Source: CAZTXD01 sp964617995
GTDB taxonomy: Bacteria > Actinomycetota > Acidimicrobiia > Spongiisociales > ZC4RG35
DNA: 30,744 nucleotides
Direction of reading: 5' to 3'
Assembly: GCA_964617995.1 (NCBI GenBank)
Contig: CAZTXD010000031.1
Coordinates: 1 to 30,744 of the forward strand
Shown here: positions 7,177 to 14,613 of the stretch, piece by piece
Layout: every line of letters begins with the position of its first letter
Position numbering within the stretch: position 1 is the stretch's first letter
The notes under the pieces: model-generated
What the model was told of the DNA's origin: nothing
Seen by the model: the letters and a program-made list of their open reading frames with translations, nothing else
The model's database searches: none
Translations under genes and position numbers: made by a program

Positions 7177-8219
7177 ACGCCGTTCCCGCCACCAGCTTCG
7201 CCCTTCCCGGAGACCGGGCCGCCACCGCCCCACCCGAGAGCCGGGGAGTAGCCCGCGACAGGGTTCGCCTGCTGGTGGCGAGGCCCGGTCGCCTGCACCA
7301 CTCCCGCTTCGACCGTCTCGGCGACCACCTGGCGGCCGGCGACCTGCTGGTCGTCAACACCAGCCCCACCCGACCGGGAGCCCTCGATGCCACGTGGCGG
7401 CGGCGCCCGGTGGTGGCACATCTCTCCAACGAGTTGGACGACGGCCGCTGGGTGGTCGAGTTGAGGGAACCCGACGGAAGCGGCCCGATCCTGGACGTCG
7501 CCACCGGGGACCGGTTCCGCCTCACCGCCGGAGGCCGGGGAGTGCTCGAGGAGCCACTCGACGGTGCCCACATCGCCCGGCTGTGGCGAGCACGCCTTCT
7601 CGTCCCGTCCTCGGTGACCCGCTACCTCGAGCTATACGGCCGGCCCATCACCTATGGCTACCTGCGGCGGCCCTGGCCTCTCGGGGCCTACCAGACCGTG
7701 TTCGCTAGGGTCGACGACGCGTGGGGAGCGAGCGCCGAGATGCCCAGCGCCGCCCGACCGTTCACTCCCGGACTGGTGGTCGATCTGGTGGCCCGGGGCG
7801 TGACTATCGCCCCCTTGTCGCTCCATTCGGGAGTGTCGTCACTCGAACAAGGTGAAACGCCTCCACCGGAGCGGTTCGAGGTCCCGTCCACGACGGCCGC
7901 GCTGGTCAACCTGGCCTCACGCCGGGGGAGACGGATAGTGGCCGTGGGTACCACCGTTACCCGGGCCCTGGAGACCGTCGCCGACAGGAACGGTCAAGTG
8001 TCGCCCCGTCGCGGGTGGACCGACCTGGTGCTGGGACCCCACCGGCCCGCCCGGGTCGTCGACGGTCTGATCACCGGATGGCATCCCCCCGAAGCCTCCC
8101 ACCTGCTGCTGTTGGAGGCGGTCGCCGGGCCCGACCTGGTGGGCAGCGCCTACCGGGCCGCTCTCGACGGTGGATACCTGTGGCACGAGTTCGGCGATTC
8201 CGGCCTCTTCCTGCCTTGA
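7173..8219 (+). CDS. QueA-like protein (SAM:tRNA ribosyltransferase-isomerase family)
   Basis: A 348-residue protein of QueA length. The second half matches the family well: RPFTPGLVVDLVARGVTIAPLSLHSG (about 190-215), GRRIVAVGTTVTRALET (about 250-266) and ITGWHPPEASHLLLLEAVAG with YRAALDGGYLWHEFGDSGLFL at the end. The N-terminal signature is altered: DLLVVNTSPTRPGAL stands where canonical QueA has DLLVFNDTRVIPARL. True QueA makes epoxyqueuosine in tRNA from SAM. No other queuosine gene (tgt, queC-G) is in this window, and the gene is translationally coupled to a SoxR-controlled SDR, so it may use another acceptor. The family assignment is firm; the activity is open. Confidence 0.8.
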   Translation: MNAVPATSFALPGDRAATAPPESRGVARDRVRLLVARPGRLHHSRFDRLGDHLAAGDLLVVNTSPTRPGALDATWRRRPVVAHLSNELDDGRWVVELREPDGSGPILDVATGDRFRLTAGGRGVLEEPLDGAHIARLWRARLLVPSSVTRYLELYGRPITYGYLRRPWPLGAYQTVFARVDDAWGASAEMPSAARPFTPGLVVDLVARGVTIAPLSLHSGVSSLEQGETPPPERFEVPSTTAALVNLASRRGRRIVAVGTTVTRALETVADRNGQVSPRRGWTDLVLGPHRPARVVDGLITGWHPPEASHLLLLEAVAGPDLVGSAYRAALDGGYLWHEFGDSGLFLP

Positions 8220-8443
8220 CTGCACGGTAGGATCTCAGACCGATCATCTGTCTGGACGGCGTCCTTTACGCCCGTTTAACGGTCGTTGACTGCACTCTAA
8301 GGCCGCGCAGATAGGTGAGCCATCGTGCTGGTATATGAGCTGTACCGACGTGTAGAGGTCCGAGGAGGCCACGACATGCAAGCCGTCTGCGCGCGCCGTC
8401 TCAGACAAGTAGCAACGACAGGGATCTCTTGAAAGGAGCATGA
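8220..8443 (+). promoter_or_regulatory. Intergenic region with palindrome and possible promoter
   Basis: 224 bp ahead of the NEW3/ABC operon. It contains an 11-bp palindrome CCGTT-T-AACGG (8272-8282), a TTGACT hexamer (8286-8291) that could be a -35 box, and GATAGGT (8310-8316) at a somewhat long spacing as a possible -10. The ribosome site GAAAGGAG (8431-8438) precedes the ATG at 8444; an out-of-frame ATG at 8440 is immediately stopped. No terminator for the upstream gene is visible. Promoter assignment is tentative. Confidence 0.3.
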
Positions 8444-9610
8444 ATGGTGAAACGCGTACTGGTGCTCATCGCCGGCCTGCTGGTCATGGCCGCATCGACG
8501 GTGGCTGTCGCTCAGACCGAGGAGACCACCACGGTCGTCGACTCGCTGAGCATCACCACTCCCTATCCCGCCGTCGCCGTGGAACCGGGTGACCAGGTCA
8601 CCTTCGATCTGACGATCTCCTCTTCCGACCGGGGCGAGGTAGACCTGAGCGCATCGGGAGTCCCGGAGGACTGGGGCGGCACCTTCCGGGGTGGCGGTTT
8701 CCAGCTCGACTCCGTGATGGTGGATCCGGCCGTACCGGCCGAGGTGGAGTTCAGCGTGTCGGTTCCTGCCGAGGCCACCGAGGAGACAGTCGAGATGACC
8801 GTCACCGCGGACGCCGGCAACGAGACCGCCGACCTTCGGCTGCGTGTCCGGGTGTCGGTCGCCGCCGGTGGGGAGGTGACGATGACTCCCGACTTCCCGG
8901 GACTCCGGGATGCCGCCGGGGAGACGGTCACCTTCGACGTGACATTGCGCAACGACACCCCCGCCGACCTCCAGTTCGAGCTCGACGCCTCCGGTCCTGC
9001 CGGCTGGCAGGTGACAGCCCGGCCCTCCACCGAGGCGCAAGCGTCGACGCTGGCAGTAGACGCTGGGACCACCCAGACCGTGCGGGTGGAGGCAACCTCG
9101 CCTCCCCGGGCCGAGGCAGGTCAGTATCCCATCAGCGTTCTCGCCCGGGCCGGGTCCACAGAGGTGACGACCGATCTGATCGTCGAGATCGTCGGCTCGT
9201 TCTCGATGGATCTGTCGACCACGGACGAGCGGCTCAACGCCGACGTCACCGTCGGCAGCAGCAGCGACCTGGGCCTGGTGGTCGTGAACACAGGCACGGC
9301 GCCTCTCACCGGCGTGTCGCTCAGCGCCACCCCTCCCAGTGGTTGGGACGTGAGTTTCGACCGGTCGGAGCTGGAAGCGGTCCCCCCCGGTGAGACCGCG
9401 GTCGTCACCGCCACCATCACTCCGTCGGAGAGCGCGGTGGCCGGCGACTACGTCATCACCTTCTCCGCCTCCGGGGAGGATGTCAACGACCAGATCGAGG
9501 TGCGGACCACCGTGTCACCCTCGGCGGTGTGGGGATTGCTGGGAGTGGGGCTGATCGCCCTCACGCTCGCAGCGCTGGCATGGGTGTTCCGGCGCTTCGG
9601 GAGGAGATGA
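8444..9610 (+). CDS. Membrane-anchored NEW3-type beta-sandwich protein of an ABC operon
   Basis: A 388-residue exported protein: signal peptide (1 to about 23, AVA/Q), about three repeated immunoglobulin-like beta-sandwich domains (roughly 33-140, 141-250, 255-358), then one transmembrane helix (about 362-381) and a basic tail RRFGRR. Sequences such as TFDVTLRNDTPADLQFELDA and LGLVVVNTGTAPLTGVSLS, each followed by PxGW and VPPGETAVVTATIT, are typical of the NEW3 domain (found beside alpha-galactosidases and in ABC-linked proteins). It lies outside the membrane, anchored at the C-terminus. The ABC ATPase starts 2 bp after its stop and the permease overlaps that, so the three probably act together. 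It may bind a cell-envelope substrate or stabilise the permease; neither is shown by sequence. Confidence 0.75.
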   Translation: MVKRVLVLIAGLLVMAASTVAVAQTEETTTVVDSLSITTPYPAVAVEPGDQVTFDLTISSSDRGEVDLSASGVPEDWGGTFRGGGFQLDSVMVDPAVPAEVEFSVSVPAEATEETVEMTVTADAGNETADLRLRVRVSVAAGGEVTMTPDFPGLRDAAGETVTFDVTLRNDTPADLQFELDASGPAGWQVTARPSTEAQASTLAVDAGTTQTVRVEATSPPRAEAGQYPISVLARAGSTEVTTDLIVEIVGSFSMDLSTTDERLNADVTVGSSSDLGLVVVNTGTAPLTGVSLSATPPSGWDVSFDRSELEAVPPGETAVVTATITPSESAVAGDYVITFSASGEDVNDQIEVRTTVSPSAVWGLLGVGLIALTLAALAWVFRRFGRR

Positions 9611-9611
9611 C

Positions 9612-10556
9612 ATGGAAGCCACGATCAGGACCCAGGCGCTGACCAAGCGCTATGACGACAAGGCGGTGGTGGACGACCTCACGCTCGCGATCGCGCCCGG
9701 CGAGGTGTTCGGGCTGCTGGGCCCCAACGGAGCCGGCAAGACGACCACCATCCTGATGTTGTTAGGACTGGTGGAGCCGACCTCGGGATCGATGGAAGTG
9801 CTGGGCCTCGACCCACGGCGTCATCCCCTGGAGGTGAAACGACGGGTGGGGTTCCTCCCCGACGCCGTCGGCTTCTACGACTCGATGAGCGGCCGTCAGA
9901 ACATCCGCTTCACCGCCCGGCTCAACGGGATCGAGGATTCCGAGGATCGCATCTCCGGGCTCCTCGACCAGGTGGGCCTGGAAGCGGCGGCCGACCAGCG
10001 AGTCGGTGAGTACTCCCGGGGAATGCTGCAGAGGCTGGGATTGGCCGACGCCCTGGTAAAGGATCCGGCCATCCTCATCCTCGACGAGCCGACTACTGCC
10101 ATCGACCCCGAGGGCGTCGCCGAGATCCTCGGCCTCATCCACGACCTGGCCAGCGAGCAGGACGTGACGATCCTCCTCTCGAGTCACCTCCTGCACCAGG
10201 TGCAGGCGGTGTGCGACCGGGTTGCGATCTTCGTCGAGGGGAAGGTCGTGGCCCAGGGGGCGCCTCACGAGCTAGCCGCCCACCAGACCGGGCCGATGCG
10301 CGTCGAGTTCCGTTTCGAAGGCAACCAGGATTCGGTCCGCCGCCGGCTCGAGTCTGTTCCCACCATCACCGAGGTGACCTCGGGGCGGGTCCCGGGGGCG
10401 TGGATCGCCGGGATCGAGCCCTCCACCCTCTCCTCCACCGTGAGGGACCTCACCTCCCACGACGACGTGTCCCTGATCGGGATCCGCCGGATGGACGAGG
10501 ACCTCGACGCCACCTACCGCCGCTACTTCGAGGCTCACGAGGAGGTGAAGGCATGA
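9612..10556 (+). CDS. ABC-2 type transporter ATP-binding protein
   Basis: A 314-residue ATPase. Walker A GPNGAGKT (residues 37-44), Q-loop region FLPDAVGFYDSMSGRQNI (81-98), with no Gln at the usual site, signature YSRGMLQR (134-141), Walker B ILILDEP (154-160) and switch histidine H192 are seen. The signature YSRGM replaces LSGGQ, as is frequent in ABC-2/NatA-type ATPases. About 90 C-terminal residues form the accessory domain common in this class. It overlaps the permease by ATGA (10553-10556). It energises the following ABC-2 permease, probably for export or envelope work; the substrate is unknown. Confidence 0.92.
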   Translation: MEATIRTQALTKRYDDKAVVDDLTLAIAPGEVFGLLGPNGAGKTTTILMLLGLVEPTSGSMEVLGLDPRRHPLEVKRRVGFLPDAVGFYDSMSGRQNIRFTARLNGIEDSEDRISGLLDQVGLEAAADQRVGEYSRGMLQRLGLADALVKDPAILILDEPTTAIDPEGVAEILGLIHDLASEQDVTILLSSHLLHQVQAVCDRVAIFVEGKVVAQGAPHELAAHQTGPMRVEFRFEGNQDSVRRRLESVPTITEVTSGRVPGAWIAGIEPSTLSSTVRDLTSHDDVSLIGIRRMDEDLDATYRRYFEAHEEVKA

Positions 10557-11488
10557 CCGCCGTCACCGAACGGGAAACGAGGCCGGGCGGGTGGCGGATC
10601 GTCGCCAGTAAGGAACTGGCCGACCACCTCCTGTCGGGGCGGTTCATCGTGCTGATGGGAGTTCTCGGCATCGCCACGGCCGCGGCTGTGTTCGCCGCTT
10701 CGGGTGGGATCCGGGACGTGGCACCCAGCGCCCAGGGGATCACGGCCCTGTTCCTGAAGCTGTTCACCGTCACCGCCGATCCGGTCCCTTTCCCGCTGAT
10801 CGTGTTCGTCGGGTTCCTGGCTCCGCTGCTGGGGATCATGTTCGGCTTCGACACGGTCAACGGGGAGAGGTCCCAGGGGACGCTGCCGAGGCTGCTGTCC
10901 CAACCCATCCACCGGGACGAGGTGATCTTGGGCAAGTTCGTGGCCGGGCTGACCGTGGTGGCGATCATGCTGACGTCCCTGGTGCTGTTCGTCTCGGGGA
11001 TCGGGATCTTCCGGCTGGGCGTGGTCCCTTCGGCGGCCGAGGTGACACGGCTGGTGGTGTGGGTGGTGCTGGCGGTGGTGTACGTGGGGTTCTGGCAGGC
11101 CCTGGCGACGCTGGCGTCGGTGATCGCCCGCCGCGCCTCCACGTCGGCTCTCATCCCGGTGGGAGTGTGGCTGGTGCTGACCCTGTTCGGGGCATTCATC
11201 TTCAGTGCCATCGCCGGGGTGATCTCCCCCCGCGACGGGTCGCAGGCAGCGGAGATCGCCTATTTCCGGACCGAGGAAGTCGTAAGCCAGGCGTCGCCGA
11301 TCACGCTGTTCCAGCAGGGCTCGACGGTGCTGCTCGATCCTGAGGTACGCACGGTGGGGCTGGTGACATTGGAACAGGTGGACCGGGCCATCATCTCCGA
11401 GTTGAACCTCGCCCAGAGCCTGCTGGTGGTCTGGCCCCAGCTCGTTGTGCTGGTGGCGATGACCGCGGCCATGTTCGCCATCGCGTAG
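10553..11488 (+). CDS. ABC-2 type transporter permease
   Basis: A 311-residue membrane protein with about six helices: one near 31-49, a large external loop, then helices near 82-97, 130-155, 165-190, 200-222 and 290-311. Between the second and third lies the cytoplasmic coupling segment GFDTVNGERSQGTLPRLL (98-115) and the motif PIHRDEVILGK (118-128), typical of ABC-2 permeases. The end is abrupt: the last helix runs into MFAIA and a TAG stop, with no basic cytoplasmic tail. Many relatives continue a few residues past this point with a positively charged tail, so slight C-terminal shortening is possible. The stop is 37 bp before the palindromic repeat at 11526. Confidence 0.85.
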   Translation: MTAVTERETRPGGWRIVASKELADHLLSGRFIVLMGVLGIATAAAVFAASGGIRDVAPSAQGITALFLKLFTVTADPVPFPLIVFVGFLAPLLGIMFGFDTVNGERSQGTLPRLLSQPIHRDEVILGKFVAGLTVVAIMLTSLVLFVSGIGIFRLGVVPSAAEVTRLVVWVVLAVVYVGFWQALATLASVIARRASTSALIPVGVWLVLTLFGAFIFSAIAGVISPRDGSQAAEIAYFRTEEVVSQASPITLFQQGSTVLLDPEVRTVGLVTLEQVDRAIISELNLAQSLLVVWPQLVVLVAMTAAMFAIA

Positions 11489-11525
11489 GGGGCCTGCCGC
11501 CGCCTGGAGGTGGGGGCCAAAGCCC

Positions 11526-11579
11526 TTTTGCGCGCAAAAAAGGCGCGATATCGCGCCCTTTTGTTGCGCGAAAACGGGA
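11526..11579 (+). repeat. Nested palindromic intergenic repeat, copy 2
   Basis: Outer arms TTTTGCGCGCAA (11526-11537) and TTGCGCGAAAA (11564-11574) are inverted copies with one extra base in the left arm. Inside them is a perfect 16-bp palindrome GGCGCGAT-ATCGCGCC (11542-11557), flanked by A and T runs. The right end TGCGCGAAAACGGGA (11565-11579) is identical to copy 1. It lies between the permease stop and lldD. As a transcript it would fold into a cruciform or long hairpin ending in CCCTTTT, so it could also act as a terminator for the ABC operon. Confidence 0.7.
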
Positions 11580-11586
11580 TCGGTGG

Positions 11587-11592
11587 CATCCT
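11587..11592 (+). promoter_or_regulatory. Possible leaderless -10 box CATCCT for lldD
   Basis: CATCCT ends 7 nt before the ATG at 11600, the spacing of the other leaderless candidates here. It matches only the A and final T of TANNNT. No Shine-Dalgarno sequence is present. Weak evidence by itself. Confidence 0.3.
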
Positions 11593-11599
11593 TGCGGGG

Positions 11600-12805
11600 A
11601 TGGAGCGGAGGCGGCCACGGTGGAACGAGCTACGGGACCTGCTCCAGCTCAGACCTCCCCGTCTGACCACCGAAGCGCGACTGGCGGGCGCGGCCACGAT
11701 CTGGGATCTCCGGCGGATGGCGAGGCGGCGAGCGCCCCGCGCCGTCTTCGACTACGTAGACGGGGCTGCCGAAGCTGAGATCAGCCTGCGTCGATCGCGG
11801 GAGGTCTTCTCACGGGTGGAGTTCGCGCCCCGCGTCCTGCGCGACGTCTCGACGGTGGACACCTCGACCACGATCTTGGGCCGCCCCGCCACGTTGCCCC
11901 TGGCGCTCGCTCCCACCGGTTTCACGAGGATGATGCACGCCGCCGGCGAGACGGCCGTCGCCGCGGCGGCCGGGGAGGCGGGCATACCCTATGCCCTCTC
12001 CACTCTGGGCACCACGTCCGCCGAGGATCTGGCCAAGGCCTCCCCCCACACCGACCGCTGGTTCCAGCTCTACGTATGGAGGGACCGGGGCTTCGCCCGT
12101 GATCTCATCGACCAGGCGCGGGCCGGCGGCTACTCGACTCTCGTGCTGACGGTGGACACCCCGGTGGCGGGAGCCCGCCTCCGCGATGTCCGCAACGGCC
12201 TCACGATCCCGCCCCGCCTCAGCCTCCGCACCCTGGTCGACGGAGCCCTGCACCCGGCATGGTGGTGGGACCTGCTCACCACCGAGCCGCTGGTGTTCGC
12301 GTCACTCACATCGACGGAGGGAACCGTCGCCGAGCTCATCGACAGGGTCTTCGACCCGACGGTGGACTTCGACGACGTCGCCTGGCTGAAGGAGACATGG
12401 GCAGGCCCGGTGGCGGTCAAAGGCATCCAGACAGAAGCCGATGCCATCACCGCGGTTGAGCGGGGCGCCGACGCAGTCGTCGTCTCCAACCACGGTGGAC
12501 GTCAGCTCGACCGGGCCCCGACAACGCTGGAGGTGCTGGGACCGGTGGTGGCTGCCGTGGGGGATGACGCGGAGGTCTACGTCGACGGCGGGATCATGAG
12601 CGGCGCCGACCTGGCGGCGGCGGTGGGCCTCGGCGCCCGGGCCGGGATGGTGGGCCGGGCCTACCTCTACGGTCTGATGGCGGGAGGGCGCGCCGGTGTG
12701 GATCGCTCCCTCGAGATACTCCGAACCGAGTACGTGCGAACCCTGCAGCTCATGGGCGTTACGTCCACCGGCGGGCTCGATCGCACCCGCGTCCGACTGC
12801 GCTGA
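11600..12805 (+). CDS. lldD: FMN-dependent L-lactate dehydrogenase (LldD2-like)
   Basis: A 401-residue member of the FMN-dependent alpha-hydroxy-acid dehydrogenase family. It oxidises L-lactate to pyruvate and passes electrons to the quinone pool at the inner face of the membrane. From memory it aligns over its full length with mycobacterial LldD2: WDLRRMARRRAPRAVFDYVDGAAEAE (35-60), LALAPTGFTRMMHAAGE (101-117), WFQLYVWRDR (154-163), TVDTPVAGARLRDVRNG (184-200). Active-site residues are visible: Y158, D186, K274, catalytic H298 and R301 in SNHGGRQLDR (296-305). The phosphate loop VDGGIMSGAD (328-337) is present. I chose the ATG at 11600, matching the LldD2 N-terminus; an upstream in-frame start would put the palindromic repeat in the coding region. 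Related 2-hydroxy acids cannot be excluded as substrate. Confidence 0.9.
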   Translation: MERRRPRWNELRDLLQLRPPRLTTEARLAGAATIWDLRRMARRRAPRAVFDYVDGAAEAEISLRRSREVFSRVEFAPRVLRDVSTVDTSTTILGRPATLPLALAPTGFTRMMHAAGETAVAAAAGEAGIPYALSTLGTTSAEDLAKASPHTDRWFQLYVWRDRGFARDLIDQARAGGYSTLVLTVDTPVAGARLRDVRNGLTIPPRLSLRTLVDGALHPAWWWDLLTTEPLVFASLTSTEGTVAELIDRVFDPTVDFDDVAWLKETWAGPVAVKGIQTEADAITAVERGADAVVVSNHGGRQLDRAPTTLEVLGPVVAAVGDDAEVYVDGGIMSGADLAAAVGLGARAGMVGRAYLYGLMAGGRAGVDRSLEILRTEYVRTLQLMGVTSTGGLDRTRVRLR

Positions 12806-12915
12806 TCCTCGAGTCGTCCTCCCTGTCCCCGGCTTTCGGTTGCCGGTTGGGGGCTCGAAGAGCCGCCGATCACCCTTACTTCAAGCAGGATGATGATCCG
12901 ACCGATGTATGGAGC

Positions 12916-14613
12916 GTGTCCTGGACGACCCGGCTGAGAAGGCTCGTACCCCCGTTCGCCGTGCTCGCGGCCGGGCTCGCCCTGACGACGGTGGCGGCCT
13001 ACACCACCTGGAGGGTGACGGTCGAGGCCGAGACCACCGCCCTGGCGGCGGATGGCGAGGTGATCACCAGCCTGCTGTCGGAGACGATGGAGCTCGGCAT
13101 CACCCAGGTCCGTTCGATCCAGGCTTTCTTCGAGGCCAGTGAGGAGGTGACGGCGGTGGAGTTCTCACGGTTCGCACTCCATCAAGGAGCCTCACCCGGA
13201 ATGGTGGCCATCGGATACGCCCCGGTCATCGACCCTGACGACCTTCAAGACTTCCAGTCCGACGCACGCCTGCAGAGGCCGCAGTACGTGGTCATGAACT
13301 CCGATCGGCGGGTGGTGAACCGACCCGACCCGGACCGGAACCTGGTGCCCGTCTGGTACAGCCACCAACACAAGCTGCGTCCGACCATTCTGGGTGTGGA
13401 CCTGGCCTCCGACCCGATCCGGCGGCATGGGATCGACACCGCCCTCCAGTCGGGACGGCCCGCCCTGACCGGAGAGGTCCAGGTGCTGGGCGATCCCGAC
13501 CGCAGCTACGTGGAGATCTACGCCTCGATACGGGGAGGGTCCAATATCCGCCCGGGGGTCGTGTTCGCCTCGATCGACGTTCTCGAGCTCCTCACTCGAG
13601 CCAGCGCGGAAGTGCTGCGCGGGGCGACCCTCCAAGTCGATGATGTCACCGGAGAGCCGGCTGTTGCCGCGGCGGTGGAGCCGGACCGATGGACCTCTCG
13701 TATCCAGCTGGGAAACCGGGAATGGCAGATCGACCTCACCCGGGAGGTCACCCTGGGCGACCGTGCCCTCCTCCTCCTCGTCATTGCCGGCGGAGTCGCC
13801 ATCAGCCTGCTGGCGACGGTCATATCACAGATGATCGCCTCCTCCCGCCGGCGAGCACGTCAGATGCAGCACATGATTCGCAGTACCCGAGACAAGGATG
13901 TGTTCCTGGCCTCGGTCGCGCACGAGTTGCGCACGCCCCTGACGTCGGTAGTGGGAATATCGGCTCTGCTAGCGGACAACTGGACGAACCTCTCTGACCG
14001 AGAGGTCGACGAACTCCTGTCCATCAGCCATGCCGAGGCGAGCGACCTCGGCGACCTGATCGAGGATCTCCTCGTGGCCGGACGCCTGCAGGCGGGGGCG
14101 ATCCACTACCGGCCTGAGGCAGTGGATCTCCTGAACGAGGTGCGACGGGTGGTCAGTCGCCTCAACACGGCCCACGACATCGTCGTCGAGATCCCCTCCG
14201 ACGTGCGAATGGTGCACGCCGATCCTCTCCGGGTGCGGCAGATCGTGCGCAACATCGTCGTGAACGGTGTCCGCCACGCCGAGTCCCGGGTCGTCATCGA
14301 AGTCCACCGTGAGGAGGACGAGTGCTTCCTCAGCATCAGGAACGACGGCGGTGCCATCGCCCCGGACCTCGTCGAGGTCCTCTTCCGGCCCTATCAGGAA
14401 GGACGAGACCGTGAGTATCCCGGCTCGATAGGGCTCGGTCTTCCTGTGTCGAGGAGGCTGGCGAACCTGATGGGCGGCCGCCTCGAATACGCCTATGCCG
14501 ACGGATGGTGCACGTTCACGCTGGTGCTCCCGGCAGCAGCGACAACCGACGACGGATCGGCGTTGGCCCCACAGACCAACACGCAGACGACCTCGTCCTC
14601 GGCCGGGACGTAG
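12916..14613 (+). CDS. CHASE-domain sensor histidine kinase
   Basis: From the GTG at 12916 this is 565 residues: transmembrane helix (about 9-32), external CHASE-like sensor (about 40-275, with the typical GMVAIGYAPVI stretch near 95-105), second helix (about 284-307), HisKA dimerisation domain with phospho-acceptor H336 in SVAHELRTPLTSVVG, and an HATPase domain with N450 (N-box), NDGGAI (G1, about 476-481) and GSIGLGLP (G2). CHASE domains bind small ligands such as peptides or hormone-like compounds. No response regulator is adjacent, so it is an orphan kinase. The start is uncertain: no ATG fits, GTG 12916 gives the shortest N-terminus keeping the helix, and TTG 12847 is possible. The tail (about 40 residues, Thr/Ser-rich) overlaps the dehydratase gene on the other strand by 121 bp. 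Confidence 0.85.
   Translation: MSWTTRLRRLVPPFAVLAAGLALTTVAAYTTWRVTVEAETTALAADGEVITSLLSETMELGITQVRSIQAFFEASEEVTAVEFSRFALHQGASPGMVAIGYAPVIDPDDLQDFQSDARLQRPQYVVMNSDRRVVNRPDPDRNLVPVWYSHQHKLRPTILGVDLASDPIRRHGIDTALQSGRPALTGEVQVLGDPDRSYVEIYASIRGGSNIRPGVVFASIDVLELLTRASAEVLRGATLQVDDVTGEPAVAAAVEPDRWTSRIQLGNREWQIDLTREVTLGDRALLLLVIAGGVAISLLATVISQMIASSRRRARQMQHMIRSTRDKDVFLASVAHELRTPLTSVVGISALLADNWTNLSDREVDELLSISHAEASDLGDLIEDLLVAGRLQAGAIHYRPEAVDLLNEVRRVVSRLNTAHDIVVEIPSDVRMVHADPLRVRQIVRNIVVNGVRHAESRVVIEVHREEDECFLSIRNDGGAIAPDLVEVLFRPYQEGRDREYPGSIGLGLPVSRRLANLMGGRLEYAYADGWCTFTLVLPAAATTDDGSALAPQTNTQTTSSSAGT

Noticed and set aside
11486..11600. Frame continuing past the permease stop into lldD, as a read-through fusion
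   Set aside because: The frames are in register across the TAG, but the linking sequence is the palindromic repeat, and lldD has its natural N-terminus at 11600; chance register is the simpler view.
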